This document shows positions 16,799 through 24,591 of a DNA stretch of 64,000 nucleotides, in pieces (within the stretch, counting starts at the first letter, position 1; every line of letters starts with the position of its first letter). The notes under the pieces were generated by a model. That model saw only the letters and a program-made list of their open reading frames with translations. It was not told where the DNA came from and searched no databases. The DNA is from Nioella sp. MMSF_3534 (GTDB lineage: Bacteria > Pseudomonadota > Alphaproteobacteria > Rhodobacterales > Rhodobacteraceae): NCBI RefSeq assembly GCF_030732985.1, contig NZ_JASHJX010000011.1, positions 25,981 to 89,980 of the forward strand, in the 5' to 3' direction. The position numbers and the translations under genes are program-made.

Positions 16799-18019
16799 TC
16801 ATGCACACCTGTTGCGCAGGGTTTCCGACGACACCGCCCCATCCAGCCCGGTGGAGCCGTAAAGCCAGGCGATCATGTCGTACCATTCCTCGGGGCTGCG
16901 GGCGCTCATCACCGCGTTGCGCAGTTCCGCATGCGCGCCGGAGGCGTGGTAGATATGGTCCCCGATCTCGCGCGATTGCAGCTGAATGCGGGCGGTGCGC
17001 AGGCGGCGCATCTCCTGATAGGCGGGGAAAGCGCGGGTGGCGTCGCCGGAACAGGCCTCCATCTGGTGGGCCAGCGCCACGGCATCTTCCATCGCCATGC
17101 AGGCGCCTTGCGCGAAATACTGCAACTGCGGGTGGGCCGCATCACCAAGCAGCACCACGCGCCCGTCCTGCCAGTTCATCACCGGATCGCGGTCGCACAG
17201 AACCCATAGCTTCCAATCCCTGCCCTTCTCGATGATCTGCCGCGCAACCGGGTTCACATGCTCGAAGCCCCGGCGCACCTCGTCATGGCTGACAGGCTTG
17301 CCCGCCACAGGCTCCGGCGCGTCGTTGTGATAGGTGACCACGAGATTAAAGAGCTTCCAGCCAGACAGGGGGTAATGCACGATATGGCATTTCGGCCCGG
17401 CCCAGAGGGTGGCGGCGTTCCAGCGCAGATCCTCGGGCATGTCCTCGACCGGGATGACACTGCGATAGGTGGTGTGGCCCGATACGCGCGGCTTGCCGTC
17501 GCCCACCACCCGCTTGCGGATATTGGACCACAGACCGTCCGCCCCGATCAGCGCGCTGCCCGTCACCCGTTCGCCGGTCTCAAAGATCGCCGTTGCGCTG
17601 TTTTCATCCTGTTCATAATCGGCAACGCCCGCATTGGTGCGCAGTTCCACCAGATCGTGCTCGATACAGGCGCGCAGGAAGACGCCATGCAGATCGCCGC
17701 GATGCACCACCGCATAGGGGTTGCCGAAGCGGGTGCGGAAAGCATCGTCCAGCGGAATCCGGGTGATCTCATTGCCGCTGATCGCATCCATCAGGCGCAG
17801 ATTGTCGATATAGACCGCCATGTTGCGGGCCGCGTCGCCGACGCCGAGATAGTCGAAGGCGTGGAAGGCATTGGGGCCAAGCTGGATGCCTGCGCCGATC
17901 TCTCCCAGTTCCGGGGCCTTTTCCAGCACCAGCGAGCGGATGCCCTTCTGCGCGAGCCCGATGGCCGTCGCCAGCCCGCCAATGCCGCCACCGGCGATGA
18001 TGATCCTGTCTTGTGCCAT
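16799..18019 (-). CDS. 3-hydroxybenzoate 6-monooxygenase (FAD hydroxylase)
   Basis: A class A flavin hydroxylase of 406 residues. The FAD motif is IIAGGGIGGLATAIGLA, the DG motif is ALIGADGLWSNIR, and the GD motif is VVLLGDAAHPQLQYFAQGA. Sequence alone would allow salicylate hydroxylase, but the adjacent genes are exactly gentisate dioxygenase, maleylpyruvate isomerase and fumarylpyruvate hydrolase. Para-hydroxylation of 3-hydroxybenzoate to gentisate is therefore the best call. The start at 18019 is fixed by AAGGAG eight bases upstream. A 108-base gap with inverted repeats separates it from the rest of the pathway. Confidence 0.87.
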   Translation of the reverse strand: MAQDRIIIAGGGIGGLATAIGLAQKGIRSLVLEKAPELGEIGAGIQLGPNAFHAFDYLGVGDAARNMAVYIDNLRLMDAISGNEITRIPLDDAFRTRFGNPYAVVHRGDLHGVFLRACIEHDLVELRTNAGVADYEQDENSATAIFETGERVTGSALIGADGLWSNIRKRVVGDGKPRVSGHTTYRSVIPVEDMPEDLRWNAATLWAGPKCHIVHYPLSGWKLFNLVVTYHNDAPEPVAGKPVSHDEVRRGFEHVNPVARQIIEKGRDWKLWVLCDRDPVMNWQDGRVVLLGDAAHPQLQYFAQGACMAMEDAVALAHQMEACSGDATRAFPAYQEMRRLRTARIQLQSREIGDHIYHASGAHAELRNAVMSARSPEEWYDMIAWLYGSTGLDGAVSSETLRNRCA

Positions 18020-18055
18020 GTCGTGCACTCCTTCTCGAAGCATGACTTTCCGGTT

Positions 18056-18105
18056 CGCCCAAGTAAACTGACAGTTTGGGCGGGATGGTTTCCGTTTCGG
18101 GAAAC
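18056..18105. promoter_or_regulatory. Inverted repeats in front of the 3-hydroxybenzoate hydroxylase
   Basis: Three symmetric elements lie in this gap: CGCCCAA with TTGGGCG (18056-18062 and 18076-18082), the nested AAACTG-A-CAGTTT (18065-18077), and GTTTCC with GGAAAC (18088-18093 and 18100-18105). They could be an operator for a separate hydroxylase promoter or an mRNA processing hairpin within the operon. They do not match the AGCATGCT palindrome at 20535-20559. Confidence 0.45.
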
Positions 18106-18127
18106 TGATGTGATCTGTGGCGGGGCC

Positions 18128-18778
18128 CTACGGCTCCGCGTCGGGTTGCCGGCCGGGGGCCGCGTCGGCGAAGGCGGGAAGCGCCTGACAGGCGTCATGG
18201 ACCGCGTTCACCCGTTTCAGATGGCTGATATCAAGCTTGAACCGCGCCGCAGAAAAGACCTGTGGGACAAGGCAGATATCGGCAAGCCCCGGCGTATCGC
18301 CAAAGCAGAAGGCCCCGCCGTGGCTCTGTTTGGCCAACAGCGCCTCGCACGCCTCCAACCCATCCCCGATCCAGCGCTGGCACCAGGCGTCTTTCACCGC
18401 CTGATCGGCGCCGAATTGCTGTTCCAGATAATCCAGCACCCGCAGATTTTGCAGGGGATGCACGTCGCAGGCGATGACCTGGGCAAAACCCCTGACCTGC
18501 GCGCGCAGATCCTTGTCCGATGGCAACAGCGCGGGGTCTGGATAGGTCTCGTCCAGCCATTCCACGATGGCCAGCGACTGCGTCAGGACCAGCCCGTCGG
18601 CCTCCAACGCCGGGACCAGCGCCTGCGGGTTCAGCGCCCGGAAGGCAGGGCTTTTCTGCTCCCCCCCGCCCCGGCGCAGATGCACCGAGGTAAAGTCATG
18701 CGCAACGCCTTTCAGGTTCAGCGCGATGCGCAGCCGGTAGGCAGAGGAGCTGCGGAAATATCCGTGAACGTGGATCAT
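18128..18778 (-). CDS. maiA: Maleylpyruvate isomerase, zeta-class GST
   Basis: A 216-residue glutathione transferase of the maleylacetoacetate isomerase type. The N-terminal thioredoxin-like domain begins IHVHGYFRSSSAYRLRIALN, with the SSxYRLR glutathione-binding motif of zeta-class enzymes. The C-terminal helical domain has DVHPLQNLRVLDYLE. It isomerises maleylpyruvate, the ring-cleavage product of gentisate, to fumarylpyruvate with glutathione as cofactor. It overlaps the hydrolase gene by 4 bases. In another context it could act on maleylacetoacetate, but the gentisate genes decide. Confidence 0.88.
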   Translation of the reverse strand: MIHVHGYFRSSSAYRLRIALNLKGVAHDFTSVHLRRGGGEQKSPAFRALNPQALVPALEADGLVLTQSLAIVEWLDETYPDPALLPSDKDLRAQVRGFAQVIACDVHPLQNLRVLDYLEQQFGADQAVKDAWCQRWIGDGLEACEALLAKQSHGGAFCFGDTPGLADICLVPQVFSAARFKLDISHLKRVNAVHDACQALPAFADAAPGRQPDAEP

Positions 18779-19473
18779 TCCGGCGCGCCGATGGTGAGGG
18801 AAATCGGGTCGAGCCCGTCCACGCCGCCGGTGATGACGTCGCCCGCCACCACGGGGCCGACGCCCGCGGGCGTGCCAGTCATGATCACGTCGCCGGGGGC
18901 GAGGTGGTAGAACTTGGACAGATCCGCGACGATCTCGGCCACGCCATGGATGAGATCGGACAGCAAAGCGTCCTGCCTGACCTCGCCATTCACCTCCAGA
19001 TGGATGCGCTGCGGGCCGATCTCGCCCATCTCCTCCGCCTTGGTCAGACCGGTCAGCACGGCAGAGCCTTCCACATCCTTGCCCAGATCCCAGGGCCTTT
19101 GCTTGGCGCGGGCCGCCAGTTGCAGGTCGCGGCGCGTCATGTCGAGACCGCAGCCATAGGCGTAGATCGCTGATGCCGCCTCTTCGACCGAGGCGCAGAA
19201 AACCGGCTTGCCGATGACCAGCACCAGCTCCATCTCGTAATGGAAATTCCCGGTCCCCGGTGGGTAAGGCAGCGTCGATCCGCTGGCCAGAACCGCCTGC
19301 GGCGACTTGGTGAAGTAGAAGGGCGCCTCGCGGTCGACCTCCACCCCCATCTCGGCAGCATGGGCGGCATAGTTGCGGCCCACGCAGAAGATACGGTGCA
19401 CCGGGTATTGGGCCACCTCCCCCTTTACGGGGATGGACTGCACCTTGGGGGTGTCGAAGAGATAATCGGTCAT
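18775..19473 (-). CDS. Fumarylpyruvate hydrolase (FAH family)
   Basis: A 232-residue protein of the fumarylacetoacetase fold that hydrolyses fumarylpyruvate to fumarate and pyruvate. Motifs are IFCVGRNYAAHAAEMG, the metal-binding NFHYEMELVLVIG with paired glutamates, and VIMTGTPAGVGPV near the C-terminus. It sits between gentisate dioxygenase (4-base overlap) and the isomerase (4-base overlap). This is the last step of the 3-hydroxybenzoate route into central metabolism. Confidence 0.9.
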   Translation of the reverse strand: MTDYLFDTPKVQSIPVKGEVAQYPVHRIFCVGRNYAAHAAEMGVEVDREAPFYFTKSPQAVLASGSTLPYPPGTGNFHYEMELVLVIGKPVFCASVEEAASAIYAYGCGLDMTRRDLQLAARAKQRPWDLGKDVEGSAVLTGLTKAEEMGEIGPQRIHLEVNGEVRQDALLSDLIHGVAEIVADLSKFYHLAPGDVIMTGTPAGVGPVVAGDVITGGVDGLDPISLTIGAPE

Positions 19474-20507
19474 CGCGCGCGTTCCTCGTAGTAGCCTAGC
19501 TTTTCCTGAAGCGGGCGGTCATGGACGCGCACCAGATAGGCGTCTTCCCCCGCTTCATGAGTGATCTCGGCGAAGACCGGGGCGGTGAAGGTATCTTTCG
19601 GACCCCACTCGATGGTTTCGCCATTGATGGTGGTTTTGCCCCGTCCCTTGACCACATGGAAGGCCGCAGAGGAACTGCGCAGCGGCGGCGCATGGCGCTG
19701 GCCCGCCCCGATCCGCATGGCGGTGAAGCCCATGGTGGGCAGCACATCGACCCCGGTTTCGGGGTTCACATAGTCCAGTTCGGCGCAGTCGCCATCGGTA
19801 TAGGCGGCCATTTCATTCAGCGCGGCCTCGGTCCGGCCCCAGGGGTAGCGCATCATCGGGTAGCGGCGCGCGCCGGTGCCCAGTTTGCGGCTCGGCGCAA
19901 GGCCCGAGGACAGGTATTCCACCTGGCTGGCATCCGGACGGTTTCGCTGCGCCTGAAGCGGGCCTTCGGTGGCGTAGGAGCCTTCGAGATAGACGAAAAG
20001 CGGCAGGTCGAGCGCGTCGAGCCAGACCACTGGCTCGGTCCCTTCATGTCCGTGATCATGCCATTCGCCGCCGGGGGTCAGGACCAGATCGCCCTCCTCC
20101 ATCGGCAGCTTTTCCCCGTCGACCACGGTGTAGCCGCCCTTGCCTTCGACCACGATCCGCACGGCAGAGGGCGTGTGCACATGCGCCGGTGCGGTTTCAC
20201 CCGGCAGCAGCAGTTGCAGCCCCAGATAGATCGAGGAGGTCGCCTGCATCGCCCCTGCCCCGCGACCGGGATCGGAAAGGACCAGAACCCGACGTTCGGC
20301 TTTTTCGACCGGCGTCAACTCGCCCGCACGCAGCAGCAGGGGGCGGACGGCGGCATAGCTCCAGTGGCCCGGCCTGGTCACCGGGTTGGGGGCGCCATGG
20401 GGCAACACGTTGCGCATCATCGGCCAAAGCGGCGCAACCCCCGCTGCGGTCATGTCATCACGATAGTCCTGCGGCAGCTCTTCCAACGTGCCCAATTGCT
20501 CGCCCAT
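19470..20507 (-). CDS. gtdA: Gentisate 1,2-dioxygenase
   Basis: A bicupin dioxygenase of 345 residues that opens gentisate to maleylpyruvate. The Fe(II) ligands are in the first cupin: APAHVHTPSAVRIVVEG (two histidines) and GGEWHDHGHEG. The second cupin near the C-terminus has RHAPPLRSSSAAFHVVKGRG. The start at 20507 has AGGGAGG upstream; a longer open frame to 20600 would run through the operator and is rejected. It is the first gene of the gentisate operon and is divergent from a MarR regulator. Confidence 0.93.
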   Translation of the reverse strand: MGEQLGTLEELPQDYRDDMTAAGVAPLWPMMRNVLPHGAPNPVTRPGHWSYAAVRPLLLRAGELTPVEKAERRVLVLSDPGRGAGAMQATSSIYLGLQLLLPGETAPAHVHTPSAVRIVVEGKGGYTVVDGEKLPMEEGDLVLTPGGEWHDHGHEGTEPVVWLDALDLPLFVYLEGSYATEGPLQAQRNRPDASQVEYLSSGLAPSRKLGTGARRYPMMRYPWGRTEAALNEMAAYTDGDCAELDYVNPETGVDVLPTMGFTAMRIGAGQRHAPPLRSSSAAFHVVKGRGKTTINGETIEWGPKDTFTAPVFAEITHEAGEDAYLVRVHDRPLQEKLGYYEERAR

Positions 20508-20534
20508 GGCGTCCTCCCTTGGATTCGATATACT

Positions 20535-20559
20535 AAGCATGCTGATTATTAGCATGCTT
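20535..20559. promoter_or_regulatory. Palindromic operator of the gentisate operon
   Basis: AAGCATGCT, GATTATT, AGCATGCTT is a perfect 9-bp inverted repeat in the 104-base divergent promoter between gentisate dioxygenase and the MarR gene. Each arm is itself palindromic (AGCATGCT). Size and symmetry fit a MarR dimer site able to control both directions. Confidence 0.7.
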
Positions 20560-20611
20560 GTCAACTGGGCCCGCAATTGCCTATCCTGCGATTGGAACAA
20601 GAGGGTCGAAA

Positions 20612-21079
20612 ATGGTCGAGATCTACAACATGGCGGGGCATCTGGTGCGCAGGCTGAACCAGATCTCGGTGGCGGTCTTCGCGGACCGGATGGCCGCCGA
20701 AGGGGTGGAGCTGACCCCGGTGCAATTCGCGGCCCTGTCGGCGATCGATGCCCGCCCGGGCATCGCGCAGGCCGCGCTTGCGGGCGCGATTGCCTATGAC
20801 CAGACGACGCTTGGCGGCGTGATCGACCGGCTGGAACAGAAGGGGTTCGTTGCGCGCCAGGTCAGTTCGCGGGACCGCCGTGCGCGGGTACTGACGGTCA
20901 CACTGGCCGGGCGGGACCTGCTGGCGCGGGTGCGGCCCGTGGTGCGGGATCTGCAGGGGGATATCCTGTCTGGGCTCGACGAGGATGAAAAAGCGCAGCT
21001 TCTGGCGCTGCTGAAAAAGACCACCGATGCCGGCAATGACAAAAGCCGCGCTCCGCTGACCCCGCGCGGCGGGATATAG
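20612..21079 (+). CDS. MarR regulator of the gentisate operon
   Basis: A 155-residue MarR protein. The HTH is around residues 45-75 (GIAQAALAGAIAYDQTTLGGVIDRLEQKGFV), with the wing SSRDRRARVLTVTLAG. It is divergent from the gentisate genes across a strong palindrome, the standard layout for an autoregulated repressor responding to 3-hydroxybenzoate or gentisate. The ATG at 20612 is preceded by GAGGG; an upstream ATG at 20558 would overlap the operator. It is distinct from the MarR protein at 11273-11746. Confidence 0.88.
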   Translation: MVEIYNMAGHLVRRLNQISVAVFADRMAAEGVELTPVQFAALSAIDARPGIAQAALAGAIAYDQTTLGGVIDRLEQKGFVARQVSSRDRRARVLTVTLAGRDLLARVRPVVRDLQGDILSGLDEDEKAQLLALLKKTTDAGNDKSRAPLTPRGGI

Positions 21080-21147
21080 CGACAGCCGGGCTGGACGCGC
21101 GCGGTCATTCCCGCCATGACTTCGGCCAGCGACATGCGAAGGCCCCG

Positions 21148-22089
21148 ATGACCGATCCCGAAACGCCCAGATCCTGCTGCGCCCCGGCCCGAGACGGCGA
21201 TGCGCCCCCTGCCCCGGCCCAGACGCCCGGCACCGGGGACAGCGGCAAGGCCGAGGCGGTCCCGATTCCCGGTGGCACCGCATTGGTGGGCACCGCCCGC
21301 CCCGGACTGCCGATGGATGGCGAAAGCCCTGTCAAACGCAAACGGATAAAGCCTTTCGCAATCGATGCCGCCACGGTCACCAATGCCCGATTCGCCCGGT
21401 TCGTCGCCGAAACCGGATATGTCACCGAGGCAGAGCGCTTCGGCAATTCCTTCGTCTTCTTCAGCTTCTTGCCGCCGGACGCGCCCCCCACACAAGGGGT
21501 CGTCGGCACCGAATGGTGGCGCATGGTCGACGGGGCCAATTGGCGATTGCCGCACGGGCCATTGGTGCCGGAGGCCTATCACGACGATCACCCGGTCGTG
21601 CAGGTCAGCTGGACTGACGCGCAGGCCTTTGCCACCTGGGCCGGTGGGCGGCTGCCGAGCGAGGCCGAATGGGAACACGCCGCGCGCGGCGGGCTTGGCG
21701 ATGTGCGCTTTCCCTGGGGCGACGCGGAGCCCGACGACACGACGTTTTTGCCCTGCAATATCTGGCAGGGTCAGTTCCCGCACCGCAACACCGGGGCCGA
21801 CGGGTTCATCGCGACCGCGCCTGCCCGATCCTTTGAGCCTAATGGCTATGGGCTTTTCAACATGGTCGGCAATGTCTGGGAATGGACGGCGGAGCCGTTT
21901 CGGGTGAAGTCGCTCAAGAAGGCGACACAGGCGGCGCATCGGGGCAAGGATGGCTACAAGCTTCAAAAGGGCGGCTCGTTCCTGTGCCATATTTCCTATT
22001 GCTACCGGTATCGCATCGCGGCCCGTCATGGGAATGCGCCGGACACGGCCACGCCGCACCAGGGGTTCCGGTTGGTTTACGACCTCTGA
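21148..22089 (+). CDS. Formylglycine-generating enzyme with its own CxPxR motif
   Basis: A 313-residue FGE-sulfatase domain protein, probably cytoplasmic. The active site is complete: GGSFLCHISYCYRYRIAAR has Cys280 and Cys285, matching the redox/copper cysteine pair of true aerobic FGE, and GRLPSEAEWEHAARGG and GNVWEWTAEPF are family signatures. Such enzymes oxidise the cysteine of C-x-P-x-R in sulfatases to formylglycine. No sulfatase lies in the window, but residues 11-15 of the enzyme itself read C-A-P-A-R. The gene follows the MarR gene by 68 bases and may be cotranscribed. Confidence 0.9.
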   Translation: MTDPETPRSCCAPARDGDAPPAPAQTPGTGDSGKAEAVPIPGGTALVGTARPGLPMDGESPVKRKRIKPFAIDAATVTNARFARFVAETGYVTEAERFGNSFVFFSFLPPDAPPTQGVVGTEWWRMVDGANWRLPHGPLVPEAYHDDHPVVQVSWTDAQAFATWAGGRLPSEAEWEHAARGGLGDVRFPWGDAEPDDTTFLPCNIWQGQFPHRNTGADGFIATAPARSFEPNGYGLFNMVGNVWEWTAEPFRVKSLKKATQAAHRGKDGYKLQKGGSFLCHISYCYRYRIAARHGNAPDTATPHQGFRLVYDL

Positions 22090-22099
22090 CCAGGGCGTG

Positions 22100-22166
22100 A
22101 AAAATCTTCCGGAAGATTTTTCCGCCGGGCGCGCGCGCATTCGAAAAGTTTTCTGGAAAACTTTTC
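22100..22166. terminator. Two consecutive hairpins between convergent genes
   Basis: The perfect 22-base palindrome at 22100-22121 (arm AAAAATCTTCC) is followed by GAAAAGTTTTC-TG-GAAAACTTTTC at 22143-22166. Both have A/T ends giving T-runs on either strand. They lie between the formylglycine enzyme (ends 22089) and nadC (ends 22183) and should act as a bidirectional terminator. Confidence 0.75.
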
Positions 22167-22182
22167 TCTGCGTTCCGGTTGG

Positions 22183-23031
22183 TCAGAAATCCAGACCGAG
22201 ATCCAGCGTCTTGGCGGAATGGGTCAAGGCACCCGAGGATATGTAATCCACCCCGGTTGCAGCGACCTCGGCAATGCGTGGCAGGGTCATGTTGCCCGAC
22301 GCCTCGGTGACCATGCGACCTGCAACCATCTTCACCGCCTCGCGCAAGCTCGGTGTGTCCATGTTGTCGAGCAACACCACGTCGGCCCCGCCCTCGTCCA
22401 GCACCTCGGCCAGCTGATCGAGCCTATCCACCTCGATCTCCACCCGCATCATGTGCGACGCGCTGGCCCTCGCCGCCTGCAACACCGCGCGCACGCCTCC
22501 GGCGGCAGCGATATGGTTGTCTTTTATGAGAATGGCATCCGACAGGCTGAAGCGGTGGTTGAAGCCGCCGCCATGCAGTACCGCCTGTTTTTCGACGATC
22601 CTGAGGCCCGGCGTTGTCTTGCGGGTGCAGGTGATGCGCGTCGCGGTGCCCTTTGTTTCCTTGACGAATTGCGCGGTCAACGTCGCGATCCCCGACAGCC
22701 GGCCCGCGAAGTTGAGCGCCACCCGCTCACCCGAGAGGATCGAGGCGGCGCTGCCCTTGATGGTCATCAGCGTGTCGGCGGGGGCGCAGGGCGAGCCGTC
22801 GGGTTGCAGCACCTCCACCTTCAGCGTCGGATCGACCAGATGAAAGGCCAGCCGCGCGATCTGCATGCCGGACACGATGCCCTCGGCCCGCGCATTCAGC
22901 CGGGCGTCATAGGTCACACCGGCGGGAATCACGGCGCGGGTGGTCACGTCGCCATAGGTGCCGAGGTCTTCCATCAGCGCCGCGCGTAACAGCGATTCGA
23001 GGATCAGGTCGGGCAGTTCAGCATGCTGCAT
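22183..23031 (-). CDS. nadC: Nicotinate-nucleotide pyrophosphorylase (carboxylating)
   Basis: Quinolinate phosphoribosyltransferase, 282 residues, making nicotinate mononucleotide from quinolinate and PRPP. Family segments include TCTRKTTPGLRIVEKQAV, GGFNHRFSLSDAILIKDNH and EIEVDRLDQLAEVL with the substrate-binding basic residues, plus GVDYISSGALTHSA at the end. It is third in a nadA-nadB-nadC operon and overlaps nadB by 28 bases. Confidence 0.96.
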   Translation of the reverse strand: MQHAELPDLILESLLRAALMEDLGTYGDVTTRAVIPAGVTYDARLNARAEGIVSGMQIARLAFHLVDPTLKVEVLQPDGSPCAPADTLMTIKGSAASILSGERVALNFAGRLSGIATLTAQFVKETKGTATRITCTRKTTPGLRIVEKQAVLHGGGFNHRFSLSDAILIKDNHIAAAGGVRAVLQAARASASHMMRVEIEVDRLDQLAEVLDEGGADVVLLDNMDTPSLREAVKMVAGRMVTEASGNMTLPRIAEVAATGVDYISSGALTHSAKTLDLGLDF

Positions 23032-24587
23032 TGCGGGGCATCCTTTGCGGCGGCGGTCCGGATCGCCAGTGCGTCCGGCAGGTGGATCAGGGAGCGATGC
23101 GCGAGATCGGGGTTGGGCTCGGGAAAGTCATCGCGCCAGTGGCCGCCCCGGCTTTCCTCCCGCGTCAGCGCAGCGGCGGCGATCAGCGTGGCGGTGGCGG
23201 TCATGTTGAGGAAGGAGGGATCGTCCGCGTGGTCCGCTTCCAGCCGGGCGATGGTGGCGAGCGCGGATTTCAGGCCGTTGGCCGTCCGGCGCACGCCGAC
23301 ATGGGTCGTCATCGTCTGGCGCAGGAGCGCCACCGCGTCGGGGTCAGGGATGCTGCCGCCATCGGGGAAGCGGATGGTCACAGGGGCCGCTTCGGTCAAA
23401 GGCAGGGTCCCCGCGATATCGCCAGCGGCATTGCGCGCGTAGACCAGCGCCTCCAGCAGCCCGTTCGAGGCGAGCCGGTTGGCGCCGTGCAGGCCGGTCG
23501 ACGAGGCCTCGCCGCAGACCCAGAGCCCTTGCAGGCTGGTGCGCCCGGCCTGGTCTGCGGCCACTCCCCCCATGTGGTAGTGAGCCGCGACAGCCACAGG
23601 GATCGGGTCGGCCACCGGGTCGATCCCGGCGCGGGCGCAGGTTTCGGCGACCGAGGGGAACAGGGTCAGCACCTGCGCCCCGAGGGCCGCGCGCGTGTCC
23701 AGCATCGGGCGGTTCCCGGCCTGGGTCTCGGCAAAGATCGCGCGGGCGACGATATCGCGCGGGGCCAGTTCGGCGTCGGGGTGCACGTTGAGCATGAAGC
23801 GTTCGCCCGCCTTGTTGATGAGCGTGGCGCCTTCGCCGCGCAGGGCCTCGGTCGCGAGCGGTGCGGGGTCCTCGCCGATGTCAAAACCGGTCGGGTGGAA
23901 CTGCACGAACTCGGGGTCGGCCATCAGCGCCCCGGCGCGGGCGGCCATGCCGATCACCTGCCCGCGGATGCGCGGCGGGTTGGTGGTGTGGGCGTAGAGC
24001 CCGCCCGATCCGCCCCCGGCCAGCAGCACGGCGGGCGCTTCGATCAGAACCTCGCCGGACGGCGCGTGCGCAGAGGTGATCCAGACGCCGGTGACGCGGT
24101 CACCTTCCGACTCCAACCGGGTGGCAAGCGCCCCCTCGATGACCTGAACGGACGGCGTGTCCCGCAACGCGGCGATCAGTGTTTCCATGATCTGCCTGCC
24201 CGCCTGATCGCCCTGCACCCGCACCACGCGGGCGGCGGAATGGGCGGCCTCGCGGCTCATGACATAGCCGCCTTCGGGGTCTCGGTCGAAGGGGGTGCCA
24301 AGGCTGGTGAGGTCGAGGATATGGTCGCGTGCCACGCGGGTCACCATTGCGGCGACCTCGGCATCCACGGTCCCCGCCCCGGCCTTCACCGTGTCGGCGG
24401 CATGGGATTCGGGGCTGTCGCTGGCCGCCATGGCGGCGGCAACACCGCCCTGTGCCCATGCGCTAGACGCCCCGTCGCCCAAAGCCTCGGGCGAGATCAT
24501 GAGAACCGGGCGCGGGGCCAGTTCCAGCGCGGCGTAGAGCGCACCAAGGCCCGCGCCCACGATGACGATACGGTCCGTGCGGATCAC
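23004..24587 (-). CDS. nadB: L-aspartate oxidase
   Basis: A flavoprotein of 527 residues that oxidises L-aspartate to iminoaspartate for NAD synthesis. The FAD motif is IVIVGAGLGALYAALEL; SSAWAQGGVAAA and HYHMGGVAADQAGRTS are typical of the succinate dehydrogenase/aspartate oxidase group. GEASSTGLHGANRLASNGLLE binds the flavin near residue 360. The gene starts 4 bases after nadA and runs 28 bases into nadC. Confidence 0.96.
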   Translation of the reverse strand: MIRTDRIVIVGAGLGALYAALELAPRPVLMISPEALGDGASSAWAQGGVAAAMAASDSPESHAADTVKAGAGTVDAEVAAMVTRVARDHILDLTSLGTPFDRDPEGGYVMSREAAHSAARVVRVQGDQAGRQIMETLIAALRDTPSVQVIEGALATRLESEGDRVTGVWITSAHAPSGEVLIEAPAVLLAGGGSGGLYAHTTNPPRIRGQVIGMAARAGALMADPEFVQFHPTGFDIGEDPAPLATEALRGEGATLINKAGERFMLNVHPDAELAPRDIVARAIFAETQAGNRPMLDTRAALGAQVLTLFPSVAETCARAGIDPVADPIPVAVAAHYHMGGVAADQAGRTSLQGLWVCGEASSTGLHGANRLASNGLLEALVYARNAAGDIAGTLPLTEAAPVTIRFPDGGSIPDPDAVALLRQTMTTHVGVRRTANGLKSALATIARLEADHADDPSFLNMTATATLIAAAALTREESRGGHWRDDFPEPNPDLAHRSLIHLPDALAIRTAAAKDAPQCSMLNCPT

Positions 24588-24591
24588 CGCT

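Noticed and set aside
16645..16842. A 65-codon minus-strand frame in the gap before the TRAP binding-protein gene
   Set aside because: It overlaps the end of the hydroxylase gene and the operator-bearing promoter, and has no family resemblance.
16799..18019. Salicylate 1-hydroxylase as the name for this flavoprotein
   Set aside because: The neighbours are the full gentisate pathway and there are no catechol genes, so 3-hydroxybenzoate 6-hydroxylase fits better.
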